From: Vulcanisaeta sp. JCM 16161
Lineage (GTDB): Archaea; Thermoproteota; Thermoprotei; Thermoproteales; Thermocladiaceae
Assembly (NCBI RefSeq): GCF_001316285.1
Contig: NZ_BBDO01000012.1
Coordinates: 1-35,639 of the forward strand
DNA: 35,639 nucleotides
Reading direction: 5' to 3'
Position numbers and translations under genes: made by a program
Shown: piece after piece, positions 1-10,233 of the stretch
Position numbering within the stretch: position 1 is the first letter of the stretch
Layout of the letters: each line of letters opens with the position of its first letter
Notes under the pieces: model-generated
Database searches by the model: none
The model's input: only the letters and a program-made list of their open reading frames with translations
Told to the model about the DNA's origin: nothing

Positions 1-80
1 ATTAACACCACTCTCAGAGCTAACGAATTAACTCACCTCCAAAGCCTTATTAAGTATTCCGTAAGTCTATCCTTGGTTTT

Positions 81-428
81 ATGGGTCATGTGTGGGTTGA
101 GGCCGAGTTAATAAGTGGAGATAGGGAGGTTAGGGTGAAGGCCTTGGTGGATAGCGGCGCTACCCTGACCGTCATACCTAGGGCGTTGGCTGAGGAACTT
201 GGGTTGAAGGTGATTGATAGGGGCACCGTCATGACGGCGGGCGGACCTGTTGGTGTGGAGTTTAGTGAGGTTAAGGTTAGGTTAATGGGTAGGGAGGCCA
301 CGGTTAGGGTAGTGATTAGCGATATCATTGATAAGGTCCTGATTGGCATAACGACCCTGGAAATACTGGGTTTAATGATAGACCCAACAACGGGCACACT
401 CAGGGAAGCGCCATACCTACTGTATTGA
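81..428 (+). CDS. Small retropepsin-like (clan AA) aspartyl protease
   Basis: A 115-residue protein of the predicted single-domain aspartyl protease family found in archaea. Residues 23-29 read LVDSGAT, the retropepsin catalytic motif with one Asp per chain, so the active form should be a homodimer. A later hydrophobic segment, KVLIGITTLEILGL near residues 88-101, matches the second conserved block of these folds. The length is complete for the family. It starts with ATG about 30 bases after a TATA-like stretch (cttattaagta near 46-56). It converges with the MNT gene, the two coding ends overlapping by about 12 bases. A paralogue with the same motif lies at 12555-12899. The substrate is unknown; the family call rests on the motif and size. 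Confidence 0.75.
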   Translation: MGHVWVEAELISGDREVRVKALVDSGATLTVIPRALAEELGLKVIDRGTVMTAGGPVGVEFSEVKVRLMGREATVRVVISDIIDKVLIGITTLEILGLMIDPTTGTLREAPYLLY

Positions 429-814
429 ATCATCACGCATTACCAGGTATAACTCATCAAGTGCCTCACTCATTAATGCCTCGTATAGGCCATCAACATC
501 CTCAAGAATTATGAGGCCGTGCTCCATTATCGAAAGCCTAAATTCAGGGTCGACATTGATTAGTGGCACGACATCCACAGGCATGCCGAGTACCTCCTCA
601 AGCCTTGTTCCAAGGCTTAATAACTCATTCAGGTCAAGATTCTTCCCGTAAACCGCAATGTCTATGTCCCTAAACTCATTAAGTCTACGAAACTACCGAA
701 TAATATCCCAAGGGAGATACCGTACTCCCTAAGTATATCCCTAATTCTTGAAATAATTAATTCCCTCTCCTCACGATCCATTGAGTGATAGACATACTCG
801 CCACTAAATTCCAT
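417..814 (-). CDS. mntA: MNT-type nucleotidyltransferase, antitoxin of HEPN pair (frame break)
   Basis: About 132 residues when rejoined. The first part ends in ILFGSF and, after a frame change near 690, continues NEFRDIDIAVYG. Together these give the GSF...DID signature of minimal nucleotidyltransferases. In known MntA/HepT pairs this enzyme adds AMP to the HEPN toxin and silences it. Restoring one C (GACTTAAT to GACCTTAAT) joins the halves as GSFVDLNEFRDID. The start ATG at 814 overlaps the end of the HEPN gene by 11 bases, so the two form one transcript. The break looks like a sequence error, not decay, because both sides keep full motif quality. Confidence 0.72.
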
Positions 815-1220
815 AACGATCCCTCAACCTACTTATGAAACTCACCAGGTTTTTAAAGTTCGACTTAATGCTTTGATATATTAAGTAATCATCGATTACC
901 CAATACCTATGAACAAGCAGGTTCCTAAGTCTTATAAGTCTCGTTAAATCCTCGTACTCATTCATCATTAATAAGCCCTTATCCCTCAATATCATTAGTG
1001 CATTTATCGGCGTCCTAGGTCTTTCACTCAAGTCTCTACGTACTATATGCATTGCTAACGCCATTACCGCCTCCGCAATGACTATTAACTCATACCTAAT
1101 GGCCATTTTATCTTCATCGCTTAATTCATTGTATGACTTATTCGTTATTCTTTCAATTTCATTTATTGCATCCTCAACATCCCTAATAAGGCCCCTAATG
1201 AATTCCTTAGAAACACCCAC
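804..1220 (-). CDS. hepT: HEPN domain toxin, HepT/DUF86 type
   Basis: 138 residues, mostly helical. Residues near 98-108 read RLRNLLVHRYW, the R-x4-H-x-Y signature of HepT/DUF86 RNases. Proteins of this family cut RNA as dimers and are neutralised by a partner MNT nucleotidyltransferase, which is the overlapping downstream gene at 417-814. Start codon is GTG at 1220 (an ATG start is not available nearby). Length is typical. Toxin activity itself is inferred from the family and the pairing. Confidence 0.8.
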   Translation of the reverse strand: MGVSKEFIRGLIRDVEDAINEIERITNKSYNELSDEDKMAIRYELIVIAEAVMALAMHIVRRDLSERPRTPINALMILRDKGLLMMNEYEDLTRLIRLRNLLVHRYWVIDDYLIYQSIKSNFKNLVSFISRLRDRYGI

Positions 1221-1265
1221 GTTGGTTTCTAACGCCCTGTTTATTTTAAGGTTGTTTTTAATACG

Positions 1266-2677
1266 TTACTGACTTATACCTAGTTCTCCCGAGGATAGTT
1301 CCAGGGGCTTACCCTTGGGTTCCTTTATGAATAGTGCTGTGAATATTACACCGATTATCGCCACGGCAACCAATACGAGTAATAGGTTCGACATCACCAT
1401 GTACTTAGCCGTTGCGTTCAATGAATTGCTTGTTATTGGGAAGAGCAGTGGAATGAATAGTGCAGCGAGTGTTGCGCCCAACTTACCGCTGCCGGCGGCT
1501 ATTCCGTGACCGGTCGTCCTGAACCTCGTTGGGAACACCTCGGTTGGCAGTATGAACGTCGTTACGTTAGGACCAACGTTGGTGAAGAACTGGGCTAAGC
1601 CGTACAGCACTATTATGGCTACTGGATATATTGCACCACTCCTAAGCATGAGGGCGGCCGCTAGGTATGTGGCGGCTACGATTGAGAATCCCATTATCTG
1701 CATGGACTTCCTACCCATTTTATCCACTAGGAAGGCAGCCACGTAGTAGCCAGGGACTAGGAAGGCTAGCACAACGTATAACTGAACATAAATACCAGCC
1801 AGTGGATTCTTCGCTAGTCCCATTGCCGAGGTTACGAATGGGCCAAATATGTTCATGCCGTAGAAGAACACGTCAAGTGCGAACCAGGGTATTGCCGTAC
1901 CCAGTACCACTGGTAGGTATCTCAGGAAGTTGTCGCGAAAACCATTGCTATAATTATTTATGCCGTTTATCTCCACGTCCTGCCTAAGCACGTCCCTAAT
2001 GGCTCTCCTTGCGCTTCAACATTGCCCTTAACGAAGTACTCAAATCTAGGTGTCTCATGGACCCTACGCCTAAAGTAAATGACGAGTGCCGGCATCACCG
2101 CGCCAAAACCAAGTATTACCCTCCAGGCTAGGTCTGGGTTTACCCTGGCATTTAATAGCCCCAGGCCCAATAGGGCAGCCGTTACTATGCCCCAGCCCTG
2201 CATTGAGAAGACGCCAGCTACGAATAAGCCCCTGCTCCTGGCCGGCGCGTATTCACTCATTAGCGTGGCGCTTATTGGGTAGTCACCGCCAACTCCGAGT
2301 CCAAGTATGAACCTAGTTATCCACAGCATTGTTGGGTTTACTGAGAAGGCGGAGACTATGGCACCAGCTGCTAGTAGTGCGGCCTCCACTCCGTATATGT
2401 ACTTCCTACCGAATATGTCGCCTATCCTACCGAATATGAAGGGGCCTATTACCGCGCCGAATAGTGCTGCTGATGATATTAGGCTTATTTCTGAAGCCGT
2501 TAACGACCAGACCTGCCTTAAGAATACTAGGGCTATTGATATTGCGAATAGGTCATAGGCATCGGCAAAGAAGCCTGCGCCGGATATGAATAGGAGCTTT
2601 AGGTGCCCTGGTGTTGGTTTCGACCAATCAAGTGGTTCAAAGGGCGTTTTATTCGACATCATGATTCGTGAAGCCAA
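1266..2677 (-). CDS. MFS transporter, phosphate/sugar symporter-like (frame break)
   Basis: A roughly 470-residue, 12-helix major facilitator once two frames are joined near 2018. The N-terminal half carries GRIGDIFGRKY (the loop 2-3 MFS motif) and GVGGDYPISATLMSEYA, a block typical of the PHS (phosphate:H+ symporter, Pho84-like) family and its relatives. The C-terminal half carries DKMGRKSMQIMG, the second-half copy of the MFS motif. Restoring one A (CAAGG to CAAAGG) links EAQ to RRAIRDVLRQDVE. The listed start gives a short MASRIM leader; the ATG six codons later (MMSNKT) is equally possible. The substrate cannot be decided from sequence: organic acid, sugar or phosphate are all possible. 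Confidence 0.8.
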
Positions 2678-2763
2678 AACCTTAATAGGGCTTTTGTCAG
2701 TAAAGTACTAACCATATTTATTAATAAATATGTCTATATATCAACGCAAAGTCCATGGGGCAA

Positions 2764-2797
2764 ATTTTTATTAATTCTTATTCTCCACGCATAATCG
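2764..2797 (+). promoter_or_regulatory. Putative archaeal promoter of the L5 gene
   Basis: A T/A-rich TATA-like stretch (tttttattaa, about 2764-2773) lies roughly 27-30 bases before the ATG at 2798. No Shine-Dalgarno sequence is visible, so the transcript is probably leaderless, as is common in this group. Confidence 0.45.
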
Positions 2798-3391
2798 ATG
2801 CCCGCAATAGACCTAACACAGATTGACCTGAAGTCATTGACGCCCGACCAATTGGATTGGAGGAAGTTCGTACTACCCGCCGACCACCCAATGAGGGTTA
2901 TTAGGATTGAGAAGGTAGTAGCCAACATAGGTGTTGGGCAAAGCGGCGAGAGACTTGAGAAGGCCGCTAAAGTCCTTGAGGAATTAACAATGCAGAAACC
3001 AAGCTATAGACTTGCCAAGAAGTCCATTAAGGACTGGAACATTAGGAGGGGCGAACCAATAGGCGTTGCGGTAACACTGAGGAGGAATAAGGCCGTTTGG
3101 TTTTTACTCAGGACATTGGCTGCTGTGGACTTCACACTGAGGGAGAGTTCATTCGATGATTGGGGTAACGTGGCCTTCGGGATAAGGGAGCACATAATGA
3201 TACCGGGTACTAAGTACGACCCAGCGGTCGGTGTGTGGGGATTAAACGTAGTCACAGTACTCGCGAGACCAGGGCTAAGGGTAATGTACAGGAGGAGGGC
3301 TAGGCACGATGTTGGCAGGGAACAAAGAGTAAGTAAGGCAGAGGCAATGAAATTCTTCCAAGAAGTTCTTGGTGTAAAAATAATAAAATAA
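2798..3391 (+). CDS. rpl5: Large-subunit ribosomal protein uL5
   Basis: 197 residues and intact. Residues 34-60 (MRVIRIEKVVANIGVG, then ERLEKAAKVLEELT) and the later QKPSYRLAKKSIKDWNIRRG and FGIREHIMIPG blocks are those of archaeal/eukaryotic L5, which binds 5S rRNA and helix 84 of 23S rRNA. A 33-residue N-terminal extension precedes the usual start, as in other Thermoproteales. It stands alone here, without the S4e/S14/S8 neighbours that normally accompany L5 in archaeal ribosomal operons. This fits the dispersed ribosomal genes of some crenarchaea. Confidence 0.95.
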   Translation: MPAIDLTQIDLKSLTPDQLDWRKFVLPADHPMRVIRIEKVVANIGVGQSGERLEKAAKVLEELTMQKPSYRLAKKSIKDWNIRRGEPIGVAVTLRRNKAVWFLLRTLAAVDFTLRESSFDDWGNVAFGIREHIMIPGTKYDPAVGVWGLNVVTVLARPGLRVMYRRRARHDVGREQRVSKAEAMKFFQEVLGVKIIK

Positions 3392-3438
3392 TAATAAAAT
3401 AAAGTTATTTTTATAAGGTAATTTTTAACAATTAATTA

Positions 3439-5555
3439 TCACGAAGTGCTGGTCATGCTAATTATTGTTCCGTTACTATACTCAATTACCTGTGTGCCGT
3501 TGCTATAGGTTATTACGTATAGCGTGACAGGTTGATAATACATCGTATTGTAGAAGTAACCATCCCATGTCCATATAAACCTTTAACGTATGGTTGTACT
3601 ATGTCGTAATATTCAGCCACGGTAACCATACGTATGGCGCCTGCCAGTATGTAATATTGTAAACTTCTGCAAGCATTTGCAGTTGCTCCGTCTCGTTCGT
3701 CACAAATGGCATTTCAGCTGTCAACTCATTAACAACGCTATTATTAAACCAAGCCATGTTGCCCGAAATACCACCATTAATAACATTTAATATTGAATAT
3801 ACTAATTGATATAGTGGATCTGGCCAATCAGGTATCCAACCTAAATCGACCATTAATGGTGTTGCGCTAGGAGTAACCCAGGTATCACTTTCTGCCGTTG
3901 TTGCGTACTCAACCGATGTTGGTATTCCTATTTGGCTTAGGTCTTGGGCGATTATTTCAAGTTGTTCCTCAACCAATGGCGTTACTGGTGGTATTACTGT
4001 TATTGGTATTGTTGGTAGTTTTTGGCCGCTTGGGTTGCCGATGACAGTGCCGTTTGGTAGTACTGTGTAGAAGTTGCATTCCCAGCCTGACTTGTTGAGG
4101 TACTCAATGGCTAGGTTCGGGTTGTATGAGTACATGGGTAGGTTATCTGGGTTGTAGAATGGTGCGTATGCTGGGTTTGATGGTCCTAAATACAGTTCGG
4201 CCAGTGTTGTGTTTAGTAGTGGTGAGTAGTACGTGTATAACAATGCCGTGTAATTAATGGCATGCACTACGGCCAACCTGAAGTCAGTGCAGTTTGTCGG
4301 CCACTCCTCAGTATTCATTGATATATAAAGAACTCCGGCTGGTTGATAACCGAGTAGTCGTATTATTGATTGTGGTGGTAGATACTTACTGTATGGCCAT
4401 GCTGTGTATATTTGGTCTAGGAATGGTGGGCTTACGTACGATATCTGGGCATCATTACTCGCAAACAACTCAACCCTATCCGAGTGCGACATTGAGAACT
4501 TAATATCAATAATTTGTATATGGGCCGGTTGATCAAGTACAGGCAATGAACCAGGCGGGTAATTATTGCCCCAATAATTCGGATTAGCCTTAAGTACTAT
4601 CTCGGTGAACTCACCAGGAGTACCCGTTACGCTCTGAATCTCGTATGGTCCTGTTCCTGGAGCACCATACTGACATAAATAACTATTTATTGAATTAGGC
4701 TGGACGCGCCGTGGGCGTCTACGTATGCTGGGGGTACCATAGCGCCCCACCAAGCGGCTATGTCTAGTAGGAAGAATCTATATGGTCTCAGTAAGTTGAA
4801 TTCTACTTTGTATGGTCCTAGGACTACGATTGCTTGGTTGGGGTATGTCATTAGCTTCTGTATTGTTGCGTTGTTTACGTTGAAGTTGCTTAGTACGTTG
4901 GCTAGGGCGTAGGCGCATAGTGTGGCGTTGCTGATGTAGCGTTGTTGCCCGTGGCATACGCCAATGCATGACAAGCACCCCAAGGAATAGCATAACCAGT
5001 TTCGAAATACTTCGTATAACTGAACAAAATCCTCGCATAGTTGCTTATTCCTGGTCCCTGCCCCATCAGAATCGTCCTGTAGAAGCTGAACCAAACAACC
5101 GTAGCATTAAACGCCTCACCATCAGTAAAGTAAACACCCTGCCTAAGCGTGAATGTATAGTTCTCATAGTTAGAACTGATAGTCCAATTAGTAGCTAACA
5201 TAGGCTCAACCTGGAATATATTCGAAGGGTTCCAAGTAACCAATTCCTGATAAACAACGTTAAATATTTCCTCGTCTTGCACGTAGAAGCCCGTTGCCGG
5301 GTCTAGGCAGTCTGGTGATGCTGTCCAGGATATGTCCACCAACTCATTAGGATTTGGCGGTGCCAATGTAATCGTTTGATTCGAGACCACGGTCACCGTC
5401 GGCTTAGTAACTGTCGGAGGCGGAGAAACAACCTTCTTACTCGGGTGATAAGTCACCGCGAAGTAAGCACCCAACGCAACAACCACCACAACAACCACGA
5501 TTACACCCACCAGTGCGGTACGGGATATCCCTCTATTTAGTCTTTGTTTAGGCAC
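3439..5555 (-). CDS. ABC transporter substrate-binding protein, family 5 (four frame breaks)
   Basis: About 705 residues after joining five segments. A GTG start at 5555 gives a positively charged N-terminus and a strong Val/Ala-rich membrane segment (residues 13-36), then a Thr/Pro/Val linker typical of archaeal surface-anchored binding proteins. The body has DCLDPATGFYVQDEEIFNVVYQELV, GVYFTDGEAFNATVVWFSF, GTGPYEIQSV and an asparagine-rich (N-glycosylated) chain, as in the DppA/OppA family. Breaks at about 4925, 4710, 3603 and 3582 each mend with one G or C, e.g. AYVDAHGG joined to VQPNSINSY, and WLEYYDIVQPYVKG joined to FIWTWDGYFYNT. No permease or ATPase genes adjoin it, so it is an orphan here. 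Ligand unknown: peptide, sugar or other. Confidence 0.82.
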
Positions 5556-5779
5556 TTATTATAGCATTTATTCCTGAATTTAAGTTTTCTTATTTTAGAA
5601 ATTGAATAAAAGTATTATAAGCTTAAGTCATTATTATATTCTTTCTATTTCTTTTTACAGCAACAATTAATACTTACATTCATTATTAACGCTTTTAGCA
5701 CTTTCATTTCTGATAATCATGAACATGCTTACCGTAAAATCTAATTGAATACTTAAAAATTAGTTATCGCATTAACACC

Positions 5780-6980
5780 GTGGATAATTGCGTTGTTGGT
5801 AATAGTATTAGCCTTACGGAGTTAGTGAATAAGTTTGGTACGCCGCTTATTGTTTATGACCTTGGTAGGGTTGAGGAGAATTATAAGGCCATTAAGGAAG
5901 CCACCGGTGCTAGGGTCCTTTACTCAATAAAGGCTAATCCTAACCTGGCAATACTAACCTTTCTGAGGAAGCTTGGTTCGGGCGTGGATGCCGCATCACC
6001 CGGCGAGATATTTCTGGCGTTGAAGGCTGGTTTTGAACCGGGTAATATATTGTATACTGGGGCCTTTCGGTCACTTGACGATATTAAGTACGGCATTGAT
6101 GCGGGGTCCTTTTTAACTTCGATTCGCGGAGAGAATTTGAGAGGGCGTTATCCCTTGGCTACAGGCTAGGACTGTTTTCTTCAGGGTTGATTTGGGCTAT
6201 GGCAGGGGCTTCGTGCCTGGCGTTACATTGGCTGGTGAGGAGAGTAAGTTCGGCATGTTCCTGAACGATGCTATTGATGCGTATAGCCTCGCTAAGTCTA
6301 TTGGTGTTGAGGAGTTCGGTATACACGCTATGATGGGTAGTAATGTGCTTGATGCTGAGTACTTCATTAGGATTGCTGAGTTGCTTAGGGAGCATGCAGA
6401 GTTCATTGAGGATAGGGTTGGCGTTAGGATTAAGTACTTTGACATGGGTGGTGGGTTTGGGATTCCATACAGGCCAGGCGAGAAACCCCTTGACCTAAGT
6501 AAGCTAAGTGTACTTAGAAACTTCTTCCCTGGTGAGTTATGGATTGAGCCTGGTAGGTTCATTGTTGGTGATGCGGGTTATCTAGTCACGAGAGTCACCG
6601 AGGTTAAGAGGAAGGGTAGCAGGACCTTTGTTGGCGTTGATGTTGGCATGAACGTGCTCATTAGGCCCATGCTATACGGCGCGTATCACCACATAATCAC
6701 GTGCGGTGGCGGTGAGGAGCAGGAGGTTGTGGATGTCGTTGGGCCTATTTGCGAGAATACGGATAAATTAGCCATCAATAGGGAGTTGCCAAGGGTTAGG
6801 GAGGGTGACTTACTCATTATCCTTAACGCGGGTGCCTACGTATATTCAATGAGCAGTAATTACAATGGTAGGCCTAGGCCAGCCGAGGTCATCGTTTACA
6901 AGGGTGAGTATGGAATTGCCAGGTTTAGGGAGCCCCTGGACTCACTCATTGCCGGTCAGGTCATTCCCAACTTTATTTAG
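5780..6980 (+). CDS. lysA: Diaminopimelate decarboxylase (two frame breaks)
   Basis: About 400 residues of the fold-III PLP decarboxylase family. LYSIKANPN holds the PLP-binding Lys, and GGGFGIPY and EPGRFIVGDAGYLV the phosphate-binding and hinge regions. GVDVGMNVLIRPMLYGAYH, CENTDKLA and AYVYSMSSNYNGRPRP match LysA more than ornithine or arginine decarboxylases. It would make lysine from meso-diaminopimelate. Breaks near 6104 (a G run) and 6160 (AGGCT for AGGGCT) join DAGVLFNFDSRREFERALSLG to RTVFFRVDLGYGRG. Start is GTG 5780, about 24 bases after a TATA-like acttaaaaatt. Other substrates of the family cannot be excluded. Confidence 0.85.
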
Positions 6981-7045
6981 ACTACTTATCACTATTTACT
7001 TATCAGCGCAACTTTGCTTAAATAGGCCCTTCCTCTCATTACCAT

Positions 7046-7565
7046 GTGTCGACGTGGGACGAATTAGTAAAAAGCGTGGGTTCGATAGGCAGCATTAGGG
7101 AACTCTTTCTTAAGGCTAGGTCTGCCGGTTTTAATGTTGCTGAGTTAATGAATAATTACCTGCGCAGTGAGCCCCTGTTTAACTTCATTGGTCTTGAGTT
7201 TGTTGAGGTTGGTGATGGTTTTGTTAGGGCTGTTTTTCCCTATAAGCGTGAGATTCTTAGGAGGGGTGGTATGGTTCATGGCGGTGTTGTTATGACGGTT
7301 ATTGACACGGTTCTCGGTACTGCCGTTATGACCGTTAATGACGGCATTGACCAATACACGGCAGAGTTAAAGGTTCACTTCCTAGAGCCGTTGATGAATG
7401 GACATTCACAGTGGAGGGTAGGGTGATAAGGCCGGCAGACACCTAGCCGTCGCAGAGGCCCATGTATATGACGCAAATAAGAAGCTATGCGCAGTGGGGA
7501 TAGGGACGTGGTTCATGGTTAGGAATAGCGGGCAGAGGGGTGGTAATCATAATTCCCAGGGCTAA
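7046..7565 (+). CDS. PaaI-type hotdog thioesterase (two frame breaks)
   Basis: About 173 residues when joined. GGMVHGGVVMTVIDTVLGTAV is the HGG...D signature of the PaaI/4HBT thioesterase family; these enzymes split acyl- or aryl-CoA esters. After the central helix it runs YTAELKVHFLEPLMNG, then FTVEGRVIRPG, then RHLAVAEAHVYDANKKLCAVG in three frames. Single-base losses at about 7405 and 7437 explain this. The N-terminal 45 residues are longer than in bacterial PaaI. GTG at 7046 is the chosen start. It sits 34 bases before a CoA-transferase and probably shares its transcript, which supports a CoA-ester role. Confidence 0.78.
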
Positions 7566-7598
7566 TATCCTTATTAACCCTGGCTTAGAATTCACTCA

Positions 7599-8685
7599 AT
7601 GTTTAGGGTTCTGGATCTAACCAGGCTTTATCCTGGCGGTGTCGCGACGAGGATCCTGGCTGACCTCGGCTTTGACGTTATTAAGGTTGAGGATACGGAG
7701 GTTGGTGATTACCTAAGGGAGTTATCGCCGAAGCTCTTTGAGTGGTTGAATGCTGGCAAGAGGAGTATTGCCATCAACCTGAAAACGAGTGAGGGCAGGG
7801 AACTATTCTATAGGTTGGTTGGGAATAGTCACGTGGTTATTGAGGGCTTTAGACCTGGCGTGGCTAAAAAGCTGGGTATTGACTATGAGACCCTTAGGAG
7901 AGTGAATGATAGGCTTATCTACTGCTCAATAAATGGTTATGGCGAGTATGGCCCATACTCCGGGCTTCCAAACCACGATATCAACACGGTCGGTGTCGCC
8001 GGCCTACTGGACCCGAACCTCTTCAGTGATGGTGCGCCCAAGCCGCTAACAATTCAGGTTGCTGATGTTGGTTCAGCTACTATGCGTAATCGGCGTCTTA
8101 AGCCTTCTACTACGTGGTGTTGGTGGTAGGGTTGAGGTCTCCATGATGGAGGCTGCACTACTCTTTAATACGCTAAACATGGCAATGACATACGAGGGTG
8201 TCGACCCGAACCTAACGGGTAAGTACCCATTCTACAACATCTATAGGTGTAGGGATGGCTACATAACGATTGGCGCCATAGAGACCAAGTTCTGGCAGAG
8301 GCTATGCAGGGCCTTAAACCGCGAGGACCTAGTCAATAGGCAGTTCGATAAGGAGGCCATAAGCGAATTGAGTAAAGAATTAAGTAAGTACACGGTTGCG
8401 GAAGCCCTCAAACTCCTCTGGAGCTATGACGTACCGGCAGCCCCCATAAACTCCATAAAGGACCTTGAAAAAGACCCACAATTAACTGCGAGGGGTTTTA
8501 ATGGGAGGGACTTCCTTAACCCATTATTAATAAATGGCGTTAGGCCAGGCGTGAAGGGCAGGGCACCAAGGCTGGGTGAGAACACCATGGAAATATTGAT
8601 GGAAATTGGCTTATCACGTGATGAAATAAGTAAATTAGCTAAACTGGGTGTAATCATTGGATTAACTCAAACAAACAATAATTGA
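7599..8685 (+). CDS. Class III CoA-transferase, CaiB/BaiF family (frame break)
   Basis: About 362 residues. RVLDLTRLYPGGVATRILADLGFDVIKVE is the family start. GKRSIAINLKTSEGRELF and SHVVIEGFRPGVAKKLGIDY follow. HDINTVGVAGLL holds the Asp that forms the acyl intermediate in formyl-CoA transferase and corresponds to a catalytic Asp in alpha-methylacyl-CoA racemase. The change of frame near 8078 needs two bases: ACTATGC restored to ACCTATGCC gives GSATYAVIGVLSLLL. The C-terminal half (SMMEAALLFNTLN, KFWQRLCRAL, VPAAPINSI) is complete. Racemase and transferase cannot be told apart from this sequence; the nearby beta-oxidation genes favour an acyl-CoA substrate. Its end overlaps the convergent mqnD gene. 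Confidence 0.82.
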
Positions 8686-9468
8686 ACCTCAGGTAATAAG
8701 CCCCTTTCATGACCCATCTCAAGTAATACCCTAATAGCCTTTTCGCCATCGATACCCATATCCACCGTATAGTCATTCACGTACATCCTAACGAACCTAT
8801 CAGTGTCGCTCATGTTTAAGCCCCTTGAGAACTCCATGCATGCGCCAACGCCTCCTCCCTATGACTCATTGCGTACCTAATGGACTCCAGCAATGCCTCC
8901 TTAACAGCCTTAGCCATATCGAGTCCCAGGGATGCCTTAACAACATCTAGGCCCAGGGGCGTTGGGAGTTTCGTCTCTTCATACCACCACTCACCGAGGT
9001 CTATGATCTTCTTAAGCCCATACCTTTCATAGGTTATTTGTCCCTCATGTATAAGGCGCCGGCATCAACGACTCCAGCCCTCACCGCATCCATGATCTTA
9101 TCGAAGGGTATCTCCACGGTCTTTACATTGGGCATTGCAAGTTTAACTAGAAGTGTTGCCGTGGTGTACGTGCCGGGTACCGCAACTAACTCGGGCCTTG
9201 TAGTATTACCTACAACAACGGGGCCGTACCTAAGCCCCATGGATGCGCCGACCCTCAGTATGTAGTACTTACTTCCTATGTATGCCATTGCGTGCGTACT
9301 TACTGCCGTGACGTCGATCCTACCGTGCATTGCCAATTTATTCAATGTCTCAATATCGACTAGGAACTCCCTGATGGTGAATGGCGACTTAACCAACCCC
9401 CTCTTTAGTGCGTAGAACATGAATGCGTCGTCCGGGTCCGGACTATGCCCAATCAGTAATTCCATCAC
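8667..9468 (-). CDS. mqnD: MqnD, 1,4-dihydroxy-6-naphthoate synthase (two frame breaks)
   Basis: About 268 residues. The start LIGHSPDPDDAFMFYAL and the block HEGQITYERYGLKKIIDLGEWW are hallmarks of MqnD, which splits cyclic dehypoxanthine futalosine to 1,4-dihydroxy-6-naphthoate late in the futalosine menaquinone route. The fold is that of a periplasmic-binding protein acting in the cytoplasm. Frame changes at about 9040 (GCCTTATAC for GCCCTTATAC) and 8845 (GCATGG for GCCATGG) are each repaired by one C. The end overlaps the CoA-transferase end by 19 bases. It follows mqnA by 22 bases and is probably the last gene of an mqnE-mqnA-mqnD operon. Confidence 0.88.
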
Positions 9469-9490
9469 CTCAATGATTCACCCCATGATA

Positions 9491-10233
9491 TTAAGCTTTA
9501 TTGCCCAGGAACTCTAGGCAATTGTTTATACCGAATATTCTCAATTCCTCATTAATACCCGAGATCACCCTATCATCAACCCTGTACCTAATAGCCTTGA
9601 AATACTGCCTAATTAATTCCTTAGACACGCCAATCCTGCCCGCAGTGTACTGAATAACGGGCTCCGGATCCTCCTCAAATAATTCAAGGGATCTCTCGAT
9701 AGCGTTAATTACCGTACTAAGTTCGTGTTCTTCGTAATTCCTAGTAACTGCCATGACAGCATAAATAAGTGGTAGTCCAACCCTCTCCCTCCATAACTCA
9801 CCAACATCAATAATGTATGGGTAGCCAGCATCAACCATCCTCAGCGCATCATCCCCAATGACCAGCACGGCGCCGAAATCCCTCAGTGCCGCATATGGAT
9901 TATCAATAACCCTTAGGTCAATACCCAATAACCTCTTAACCGCCAGTGCGTTGACGCTCGTGTCACTAACGGCTGCGTAGCCCATGCCCGAGCCCTTAAA
10001 CAACCTAGCCGATATAACCGGGCCATCACTATAAATGGCGAAACTGGGGATTACATAGAGTAGGTTGCAATTGTATGCTGCGTATGTTAGTGGTACAAAG
10101 CCAATCCTAGCCTTACCCTCCAATAGGAGCTTTATCGACTCATTATTGCCAGCCCATATTGGTTAAGCCCTGAATAATAGAATAATGGATCCGAGTGGGC
10201 ATACTTTAGCCTAATAATGCTCATTGCGGTCAT
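9491..10233 (-). CDS. mqnA: MqnA, chorismate dehydratase (frame break)
   Basis: About 248 residues. It begins MTAMSIIRLKYAHSDPLFYY, then after a repairable loss of C near 10150 reads NPIWAGNNESIKLLLEGKARIGFVPL. ISARLFKG, VIGDDALR, and DVGELWRERVGLPLIYAVMAV match the MqnA family, which dehydrates chorismate to 3-enolpyruvylbenzoate, the first committed step of the futalosine route. The start ATG at 10233 overlaps the TGA of mqnE as ATGA, indicating coupled translation. The ATG at 10224 is an alternative. MqnA and MqnD share the same fold; the DVGELW...GLPLIYA block and gene order support MqnA. Confidence 0.87.

Noticed and set aside
86..436. Long open frame on the opposite strand of the aspartyl protease
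   Set aside because: Antisense shadow of the DSG-containing gene; no family features.
5780..6980. Programmed frameshifting in lysA and other genes
   Set aside because: There is no slippery heptamer with a following structure; the breaks repair by one base in G/C runs across many unrelated genes.
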